Of a stretch of 6,130 bases of DNA, positions 1 through 5,424 are shown in pieces; the first letter of the stretch is position 1; each line of letters begins with the position of its first letter. Under the pieces are notes generated by a model. That model searched no databases, was not told the DNA's origin, and was given only the letters and a program-made list of their open reading frames with translations. The stretch is from Chitinophagaceae bacterium (GTDB lineage: Bacteria; Bacteroidota; Bacteroidia; Chitinophagales; Chitinophagaceae): positions 1 to 6,130 of the forward strand of contig DPWF01000328.1 in assembly GCA_003526435.1 (NCBI GenBank). Reading direction: 5' to 3'. The position numbers and the translations under genes were made by a program.

Positions 1-391
1 TCTTGCCACCGATCGAAGCATCTACCATGGCCAGTAAACTGGTGGGCACAAAACCAACTTCAATACCGCGCATATAAATACCTGCTACATAACCGGTGAT
101 ATCAGTAATTACACCACCTCCTACCCCTACCAGTATCGTTTTTCTGTCGGCTCCCAGTTCAATCAACTGGTCAATCAGTACATCAACCGTTTGTTGCACT
201 TTATAGGCTTCTCCCGGTTTTAATACAATGGTGTTCCAGACTTTGAACTTCTTTTTGTGTGCAGCAAAAACATGTTCATCCGTTACCAGCACAGCTTTGT
301 CTTTGCCTGCAATTTTTTCTAATTGATCAAATGAGGCATCGAAATAATATTGAACGGTTTTCGAGGAAAACTGAAAACTTCTTTTTTTCAT
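1..391 (-). CDS. aroB: 3-dehydroquinate synthase, N-terminal part (runs off the left edge)
   Basis: The visible 130 residues are the N-terminal NAD-binding half of 3-dehydroquinate synthase. This cytosolic, NAD- and metal-dependent enzyme cyclises DAHP to 3-dehydroquinate in the second step of the shikimate pathway. Visible family motifs are PGEAYK (59-64), the glycine-rich GVGGGVITD (89-97) and the segment TSLLAMVDASIGGK (117-130), which contains the conserved Asp124 and Lys130. The family is usually about 340-370 residues, so roughly two thirds, including the metal-binding histidines, lies outside the window. The chosen ATG (389-391) is 15 nt downstream of the stop of the DAHP synthase gene, so co-transcription and translational coupling are likely. 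No Shine-Dalgarno sequence is seen. A second ATG four bases upstream (393-395, giving ATGTATG) is out of frame and opens only a short reading frame. A run of seven A residues directly follows the true start codon. Identification is secure. Confidence 0.96.
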   Translation of the reverse strand, partial: MKKRSFQFSSKTVQYYFDASFDQLEKIAGKDKAVLVTDEHVFAAHKKKFKVWNTIVLKPGEAYKVQQTVDVLIDQLIELGADRKTILVGVGGGVITDITGYVAGIYMRGIEVGFVPTSLLAMVDASIGGK

Positions 392-406
392 ACATTATTG
401 AATCCG

Positions 407-1492
407 CTATGAATTCATGATCTTATTCTGGTGATTGATACTTTCCATGTGCACCGCATCAAAATATTTGGTGATGAACTCACGGCTCAGTCCCAATTTA
501 TCACCCTTTGCAAATGCCCTGTCGAGAATAGCATTCCAGCGATTGGTTTGCAGGATGGTAATATTGTTGTCTTTTTTGTACTGACCAATTTTATCGGCCA
601 CTTTCATTCTTTGTCCGAGCAATTGTAACAGTTCATCATCCAACTGGTTAATCTGCTGACGCATTTTTTCCATGGCAGCATGCAGTTCTTCCGAGCTGAT
701 GTCTTCTTTACGCCAGATAATCGAACCAATCATTTCACCCAAACGCTCAGGTGTTACCTGCTGTTTAGCATCACTCCAGGCATTATCGGGATCAATATGA
801 CTTTCAATAATTAGACCATCAAAGTCGAGGTCAATTGCTTTCTGAGCAACATCTAACAGAATATCTCTTCTGCCACAGATATGTGAAGGATCATTGATCA
901 ATAACATACCGGGGTTACGTCTTTTCATTTCAATGGCCAGGTGCCACATCGGAGCATTACGGTATTCGGTATTACCATAGGAGCTAAAACCGCGGTGAAT
1001 TAACCCGATATCTTCAATACCCGATTTGGCCACACGTTCCACCGCACCAATCCACAATTCAAGATCGGGGTTGATGGGGTTTTTAATCAATACAGGCACT
1101 TTCACACCTTTCAGTGCATCGGCCACTTCCTGAACACTGAATGGGTTCACAGTGGTACGGGCACCGATCCATAAAACATCCACATCAAAATGTAAAGCAT
1201 CTTCCACCTGCTTTCCGGTGGCCACTTCTACAGCTACTGGTAAACCCGATGCTTTCCTGGCCTGTTGTAACCAGGGTAATCCCTTGGTTCCGATACCTTC
1301 AAAACTTCCGGGACGTGTACGTGGTTTCCAGATACCTGCACGCAGTATATCTACTTTACCGGTTGCCGCCAGTCTGGTGGCAGTCTGAATAACCTGTTCC
1401 TCAGTCTCTGCACTGCATGGGCCTGAGATGATCAGTGGGCGTTTCTGCAACAAAGCTTCCACTCCTGTTTTTTGTTCGATTGCTTGCTCCAT
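407..1492 (-). CDS. aroF: Bifunctional DAHP synthase / chorismate mutase (C-terminal type II mutase)
   Basis: This 361-residue fusion would catalyse the first shikimate step (PEP plus erythrose-4-phosphate to DAHP) and, separately, chorismate to prephenate. Residues about 17-262 form the type I-beta DAHP synthase barrel: GPCSAE (24-29, Cys26 a likely metal ligand), KPRT (56-59), IGART (109-113), LIKNP (135-139), IHRGF (165-169), DPSH (201-204), IESH (229-232) and DNAWSDAKQQ (236-245). Residues about 265-356 form an all-helical AroQ chorismate mutase. Arg278, Arg295, Lys306, Arg318, Ser351 and Gln355 line up with E. coli residues R11, R28, K39, R51, S84 and Q88. The barrel starts almost at residue 1, so there is no N-terminal regulatory extension. 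In the Porphyromonas and Prevotella fusions the C-terminal mutase provides feedback inhibition by prephenate, and the same is inferred here. It precedes aroB by 15 nt. No Shine-Dalgarno sequence is visible at the start. The gene symbol varies between annotations (aroF, aroG, aroA). Confidence 0.96.
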   Translation of the reverse strand: MEQAIEQKTGVEALLQKRPLIISGPCSAETEEQVIQTATRLAATGKVDILRAGIWKPRTRPGSFEGIGTKGLPWLQQARKASGLPVAVEVATGKQVEDALHFDVDVLWIGARTTVNPFSVQEVADALKGVKVPVLIKNPINPDLELWIGAVERVAKSGIEDIGLIHRGFSSYGNTEYRNAPMWHLAIEMKRRNPGMLLINDPSHICGRRDILLDVAQKAIDLDFDGLIIESHIDPDNAWSDAKQQVTPERLGEMIGSIIWRKEDISSEELHAAMEKMRQQINQLDDELLQLLGQRMKVADKIGQYKKDNNITILQTNRWNAILDRAFAKGDKLGLSREFITKYFDAVHMESINHQNKIMNS

Positions 1493-1515
1493 TATGAATG
1501 TTTGATCTATGATTG

Positions 1516-1583
1516 CTGATGTCTGATGTCGGATGTATGATGTCGGATATTAAGTACCAAATCAGACATCCTACATCAGACAT
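1516..1583. repeat. Heptamer-repeat palindrome between helicase and DAHP synthase genes
   Basis: This fills most of the 96-nt spacer at 1493-1588. The left side reads as five 7-bp units from 1516 to 1550: ctgatgt, ctgatgt, cggatgt, atgatgt, cggatat. The right side reads atcagac, atcctac, atcagac (1561-1581). The arms 1519-1541 and 1561-1583 are complementary at 21 of 23 positions around a 19-nt loop that contains atattaag (1547-1554). The right arm ends 5 nt beyond the helicase stop codon. On the gene-bearing strand no T-run follows the hairpin, so it does not look like a standard intrinsic terminator. No TAnnTTTG promoter box was found in this spacer, so the downstream genes may depend on read-through or on an unrecognised promoter. 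Confidence 0.85.
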
Positions 1584-1588
1584 TGTTT

Positions 1589-3280
1589 TTACTCTTCTCC
1601 TCTCCTCGGCTTTCTCCCACCACCACTATCTGCATCGTTCATCCTGATTCTTCTTCCTTTGTAGTTCTTACCATCCAATGCACGGATCATCTGGTTAGCG
1701 GCGCCTTTTTCTATTTCAACCCAGCTATTCATGTCCTTCATATCAATTTTACCCAACACTTCTTTTTTCAGATCGCTCATATCTAATATAAACTGAAGGA
1801 AACTGGCTTTATAAAAACCGTCTTTGGTACCGAGGTTTACAAACAGGCGACTGTATCCTCCACCACGTTTGTATTCTTTTCTGTTATCACCTTTACCTGC
1901 ATCTCTGCGACGACCCTGATCAGGTGAGTCGTTCGACTCTCTTCTGTTTCTGTCGCGGAAGTTGAGGTCCTCGGCATTCTCATAATATTTGAGGAAACGA
2001 TCAAATTCCATTGCGGCTACACGCTTCAGCACATCTTCCTTGCTGATATCAGCAAATTTTTCTGCCAGCATAGGCACATAGGTTTCATAATCGCCATGAC
2101 TGATATCGGCTGATAACAATTTCTCCATGAAATGGAAAAACTGTTTACGGCAAACATCTTTACCACTTGGAATATCCAGTTTATGAAACTTGGAGTTATT
2201 GATTCTTTCGATCTGTTTAAACTTGTACATTTCTTTACTATGTACAATGGAGATACAGATACCTACATTACCGGCTCTTCCTGTTCTGCCGCTTCTGTGT
2301 GTATACACTTCCACGTCGTCGGGTAATTCGTAGTTGATCACATGGGTAATACCCTGTACATCAATACCACGTGCCGCCACATCGGTAGCAATCAGCAATT
2401 GCAGGCTTTTATCCCTGAACTGTCCCATTACCTTATCGCGCTGCCCCTGTGTAAGGTCTCCATGTAATGCATCAATATCATATCCTTCACGGGTAAGACG
2501 CTCGGAAATTTCCTGTGCATCAATTTTGGTTCTGGTAAAAATGATACCATAAATACCGGGGTTGAAGTCGATGATTCTTTTCAGTGTTTCATACCTGTGG
2601 TGTGAACTGGTTACATAATACTGGTGGTCGATGCTTTTATTAGCAGTGTTCACTTTACCTACTGTTATTTCAGCAGGTTCTTTCATGTAACGTTTACTTA
2701 CTTTCCTGATTTCAGGAGGCATGGTAGCACTGAATAACCAGGTGCTTTCACGTTGTGGTGTGTTTTTCAGGATGAATTCAATATCATCCTGGAAACCCAT
2801 GTTCAGCATTTCATCTGCTTCATCGAGTACCACGTATTTAATTTCTTCCAGGTTAATTGCTTTTCTTTCGATCAGGTCAATTAAACGTCCGGGTGTAGCC
2901 ACTACAATCTGTGTACCTCTTTTCAGGTCACGGATCTGTAATCCGATAGATGCTCCCCCATAAACTGCTACTACCGAAACCCCGGTCATATATTTTTTAA
3001 ACAGTTCAATCTCTTTTACAATCTGTAAACAGAGTTCACGGGTTGGACATACCACCAATGCTTGTGGATGTTTTGCTTTTGCGTCGATCACATGTAAGAG
3101 TGGTAAACCAAAAGCAGCCGTTTTACCTGTTCCAGTTTGGGCCAGACCAATAAAGTCTTTTGTACCACTCAAAAGAATGGGTATTGCCTGTTCCTGAATT
3201 TGTGTTGGGTTCACATACCCCAACTCATCGGTTGCCTGTACCAGTCTCGCATCAATTCCTAACGCGTCAAATGTCGTCAT
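1589..3280 (-). CDS. DEAD-box ATP-dependent RNA helicase with DbpA/CsdA-type RNA-binding tail
   Basis: This 563-residue cytosolic RNA helicase probably remodels structured RNA in ribosome assembly, translation or decay. All core motifs are present: Q motif (about 4-34, Phe4, Gln27), AQTGTGKT (47-54), PTREL (79-83), TPGR (129-132), DEAD (153-156), SAT (184-186), IIFTRTK (246-252), HGD (273-275), ATDVAARGID (298-307) and HRSGRTGR (328-335). A charged Arg/Gly/Asp-rich linker (about 442-475) leads to an RRM-like domain (about 476-550) resembling the DbpA RNA-binding fold of E. coli DbpA and CsdA/DeaD. A short basic tail ends the protein. The ATG at 3278-3280 is preferred. A longer frame starting with TTG at 3298 adds six residues, but that TTG lies inside the putative -7 promoter box. 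The gene is functionally foreign to the aromatic genes on both sides and is bounded by two heptamer hairpins. Whether it is CsdA-like or DbpA-like cannot be settled here. Confidence 0.95.
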   Translation of the reverse strand: MTTFDALGIDARLVQATDELGYVNPTQIQEQAIPILLSGTKDFIGLAQTGTGKTAAFGLPLLHVIDAKAKHPQALVVCPTRELCLQIVKEIELFKKYMTGVSVVAVYGGASIGLQIRDLKRGTQIVVATPGRLIDLIERKAINLEEIKYVVLDEADEMLNMGFQDDIEFILKNTPQRESTWLFSATMPPEIRKVSKRYMKEPAEITVGKVNTANKSIDHQYYVTSSHHRYETLKRIIDFNPGIYGIIFTRTKIDAQEISERLTREGYDIDALHGDLTQGQRDKVMGQFRDKSLQLLIATDVAARGIDVQGITHVINYELPDDVEVYTHRSGRTGRAGNVGICISIVHSKEMYKFKQIERINNSKFHKLDIPSGKDVCRKQFFHFMEKLLSADISHGDYETYVPMLAEKFADISKEDVLKRVAAMEFDRFLKYYENAEDLNFRDRNRRESNDSPDQGRRRDAGKGDNRKEYKRGGGYSRLFVNLGTKDGFYKASFLQFILDMSDLKKEVLGKIDMKDMNSWVEIEKGAANQMIRALDGKNYKGRRIRMNDADSGGGRKPRRGEE

Positions 3281-3295
3281 GTATAAAAATTTTTG

Positions 3296-3303
3296 CAAAG
3301 TTA
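3296..3303 (-). promoter_or_regulatory. Putative Bacteroidota-type -7 promoter box of the helicase gene
   Basis: On the minus strand this reads TAACTTTG, an exact fit to the Bacteroidota -7 consensus TAnnTTTG. I see no convincing TTTG at the -33 position (around 3318-3326), so the promoter is only half supported. The box ends 15 nt before the ATG at 3280. A start site a few bases downstream would leave a leader of only about 8-12 nt, which includes the palindrome AAAAATTTTT (3285-3294) and no Shine-Dalgarno sequence. Confidence 0.55.
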
Positions 3304-3334
3304 CCCATTATCAGGGGCTTTGCGGGTTTTATTT

Positions 3335-3419
3335 GGGGGCTGCGCCCGTGAATGATGAATGGTGAATGGTCAATATTAAGACCCTTGTTCACCATTCATC
3401 ATTCACCATTCACGCCCCC
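3335..3419. repeat. Heptamer-repeat palindrome between tyrA and helicase genes
   Basis: This lies in the 138-nt spacer and abuts the tyrA stop codon. The left arm (3347-3370) contains units gtgaatg, atgaatg, gtgaatg (3348-3368). The right arm (3391-3414) contains accattc, atcattc, accattc (3391-3411). The arms are complementary at 22 of 24 positions around a 20-nt loop containing atattaag (3373-3380). The whole is clamped by ggggg (3335-3339) and ccccc (3415-3419), the last base of which belongs to the tyrA stop codon. A small GC hairpin (gggc, tgc, gccc at 3337-3347) sits at one base. Reading on the minus strand, the sequence after the structure is AAATAAAACC, without a T-run, so a canonical intrinsic terminator is not supported. 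Confidence 0.87.
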
Positions 3420-4258
3420 TATTTCAAAATTCTCCTGATCCCGTTCGCATGCTCAATCAATTCCTGCAGGTACTCGTAATTCTCTTTCTCCAGGCAGGCT
3501 TTGAACTTGCGAAGCTGGGCAATATGTTCATTGAGTACATCCAGCACATTATCCCTGTTTTGCATAAAGATGGGTACCCACATGGCCGGATTACTCTTAG
3601 CCAACCTTACCGTACTTTCAAAACCACCACTGGCCAGTTCAAAAATGGCATCTTCTTCTCTTTCCTTCTCCAATACTGTGTTAGCCAATGCAAACGAGGT
3701 AATATGAGAAATATGACTCACATATGCCACGTGTACATCATGATCATCTGCTTTCATATAAAGCAGGTGCATACCCAGTGTTTTATAAATATTTTCTACC
3801 CGTTCCACTGCATCTGTATCGCTTTCCTCTTTTGAACAGATGACCGTAGCCTTATCGGCGAATGCTGTTCTCACTGCAGCATCCGGACCACTGTATTCAG
3901 TACCCCACATGGGGTGTGTGGCCACAAATCTTCCTCTCTTCGGATGGTTGGCTACAGATTCACAGATTATTTTTTTTGTGGAGCCTACATCCATCACTAC
4001 CTGTTGATCAACCTGATTGAGAATCTCAGGTAACATGGCTTCAGCGGCATTAATGGGTATGGCCAATACTATCAGGTCCGATTGTTGTACCGCTGTTCTC
4101 AGATCGGCCAGTTCATCTACCAAACCCAGTTCGACTGCCCTTTTTGCATGATCTTCATTTTTTTCCACACCAATAACATGGGTTGCAAGTCCCTTTGCGC
4201 GCAGGGTTAATGATAATGACCCGCCAATCAATCCCGTTCCTATAATTGCAATTCTCAT
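3419..4258 (-). CDS. tyrA: Prephenate dehydrogenase (TyrA)
   Basis: This 279-residue NAD(P)-dependent enzyme should oxidatively decarboxylate prephenate to 4-hydroxyphenylpyruvate for tyrosine synthesis. The N-terminal Rossmann fold shows GTGLIGGSL (7-15) with an acidic Glu32 at the end of the second strand, which favours NAD over NADP. DVGSTK (90-95) and HPMWGTE (115-121) follow. His115, His185 and Arg218 line up with the Aquifex aeolicus TyrA residues H147, H217 and R250 that act in catalysis and substrate binding. The His185 and Arg218 alignment rests on matching spacing. The protein has neither a fused chorismate mutase nor a C-terminal ACT domain, so it is the short monofunctional type. 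Its ATG overlaps the stop of the aminotransferase gene by 4 nt, implying translational coupling. Its leader is A-rich without a Shine-Dalgarno sequence. An arogenate-specific activity cannot be excluded from sequence alone. Confidence 0.95.
   Translation of the reverse strand: MRIAIIGTGLIGGSLSLTLRAKGLATHVIGVEKNEDHAKRAVELGLVDELADLRTAVQQSDLIVLAIPINAAEAMLPEILNQVDQQVVMDVGSTKKIICESVANHPKRGRFVATHPMWGTEYSGPDAAVRTAFADKATVICSKEESDTDAVERVENIYKTLGMHLLYMKADDHDVHVAYVSHISHITSFALANTVLEKEREEDAIFELASGGFESTVRLAKSNPAMWVPIFMQNRDNVLDVLNEHIAQLRKFKACLEKENYEYLQELIEHANGIRRILK
4255..4258 (-). other. ATGA stop/start overlap of aminotransferase and tyrA
   Basis: The TGA that ends the aminotransferase gene and the ATG of tyrA share four bases on the minus strand. 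This arrangement is typical of translational coupling by ribosome re-initiation. The absence of a Shine-Dalgarno sequence ahead of tyrA fits that reading. Confidence 0.85.
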
Positions 4259-5421
4259 TTTGTTAATCTTGATTTGATACGATGAATCGCTTCCTCAAAT
4301 TTTTCAACGCTGCCACAAAGACTCACCCTGATATATCCTTTTCCTGCATCTCCAAAAATACCTCCGGGTGTAATAAACACAGAAGCCTTGTATAATACTT
4401 CATCACTCAGTGCAAAACCGTCCGCATAAGTATCCGGAATTTTGGCCCATACAAACATGCCCACCTGTTGTGTTGAAAAACGGCAGTTCAGCAGGTTCAA
4501 TAGTTCAAATACTTTTTCTCTCCGCTGTGCATATACTGCATTTACACTATCATACCAGTCTTTACCCAGTTCCAGGGCCTTTGCAGCCGCCAGTTGCACG
4601 GGCAAAAACATACCGCTGTCCATATTACTTTTAAAACGCAATACTTCATCAATACGCTCTTTGGAGGCCGCTAACATTCCCACACGCCATCCCGCCATAT
4701 TCGAACTTTTACTCAGTGAGTTGAGTTCCAGTACCACTTCTTTGGCTCCTGGTACGCTTAACAAACTCACAGGTGTTTCGTTGAGGATAAAACTATAAGG
4801 GTTATCGTGACAGATAAGTATGTTGTGCTTTTTCGCAAATGCAATCAGCTCTTCAAAAAATGTAACGGATGGCAATTGTCCGGTTGGCATGTGCGGATAA
4901 TTCACCCACATGAGTTTTACTTTGGAAAGATCTGTTGTAGCCAATGCTGCAAGATCGGGCTGCCAGTTGTGTTCGGCAGATAGATTATAAGTCACCGGTG
5001 TTCCTCCGGCCAGTTTTACCGCACTGCTGTATGTGGGATAACCCGGATTGGGAATCAATGCCTGGTCACCTGCATCGAGATAGGTCATACAGATATGCAT
5101 GATTCCTTCCTTACTACCAATCAGTGGCAATATTTCTGTTTCAGGATCCAGTTCTACCGAATACCATTGTTTGTACGAGTTACTCACGGCTTTTCTTAAT
5201 ACAGCCGACCCTTTATAACTCTGGTAAGCGTGTACATTGGGTTGTGCCGCAGTTTCCTGTAATACACGGATCACATCCGGGTGTGGTGGCAGATCGGGAC
5301 TTCCGATACCAAGGTTGAGAATGTCTTTTCCTTCCTTATTGAGCGTATCTATTTCACGCAGTTTTTGCGAGAAATAGTATTCTCCGATGCCTTCCAGTCT
5401 TGTTGCTGTTTTGATCTGCAT
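4255..5421 (-). CDS. Class I/II PLP-dependent aminotransferase, probably aromatic
   Basis: This 388-residue fold-type I aminotransferase (AspC/DapL-like, COG0436 type) most likely transaminates phenylpyruvate and 4-hydroxyphenylpyruvate, or prephenate, given its place between pheA and tyrA. That substrate is inferred from context only. Visible PLP-site features are GSKEG (102-106), NPGYPTY (125-131), HDNPYS (205-210, with Asp206 for the pyridine nitrogen and Tyr209), SLSKS with the Schiff-base Lys238, the following Arg246, and Arg365 in YIRVS, the expected substrate-carboxylate arginine. The length is normal and the protein appears intact. One oddity is MPTG at 178-181, where most relatives have NPTG. 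The asparagine that normally contacts PLP and the substrate carboxylate is replaced by methionine. The gene starts 3 nt after pheA, with an AAGGA motif ahead of the ATG, and overlaps tyrA by 4 nt. Alternatives are LL-diaminopimelate or aspartate aminotransferase. Confidence 0.92.
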   Translation of the reverse strand: MQIKTATRLEGIGEYYFSQKLREIDTLNKEGKDILNLGIGSPDLPPHPDVIRVLQETAAQPNVHAYQSYKGSAVLRKAVSNSYKQWYSVELDPETEILPLIGSKEGIMHICMTYLDAGDQALIPNPGYPTYSSAVKLAGGTPVTYNLSAEHNWQPDLAALATTDLSKVKLMWVNYPHMPTGQLPSVTFFEELIAFAKKHNILICHDNPYSFILNETPVSLLSVPGAKEVVLELNSLSKSSNMAGWRVGMLAASKERIDEVLRFKSNMDSGMFLPVQLAAAKALELGKDWYDSVNAVYAQRREKVFELLNLLNCRFSTQQVGMFVWAKIPDTYADGFALSDEVLYKASVFITPGGIFGDAGKGYIRVSLCGSVEKFEEAIHRIKSRLTK

Positions 5422-5424
5422 AGC

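Noticed and set aside
431..628. Plus-strand open frame of 65 codons
   Set aside because: It lies wholly inside the DAHP synthase/chorismate mutase gene on the other strand and encodes nothing recognisable. The same applies to the other plus-strand frames across the window, which all lie antisense to strong genes or across their ends.
1401..1583. Minus-strand 60-codon frame starting inside the heptamer repeat
   Set aside because: Its first codons are the translated repeat, and the rest overlaps the DAHP synthase N-terminus in another frame. There is no supporting start signal or family similarity.
1516..1583. CRISPR array
   Set aside because: The 7-bp units are directly adjacent, without spacers, and turn into an inverted arm. 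No cas genes are present.
2026..2247. Minus-strand 73-codon frame inside the helicase gene
   Set aside because: It is an alternative frame of the helicase coding sequence with no recognisable motif.
1493..3418. Insertion sequence or transposon carrying the helicase
   Set aside because: The two flanking palindromes are not inverted copies of each other at matching ends, no target-site duplication was found and no transposase is encoded. Only a repeat-associated insertion remains as speculation.
3335..3419. Intrinsic terminator after tyrA
   Set aside because: The stem is strong and GC-clamped, but no T-run follows on the minus strand. Heptamer periodicity and the shared loop with the second copy fit a repeat element better.
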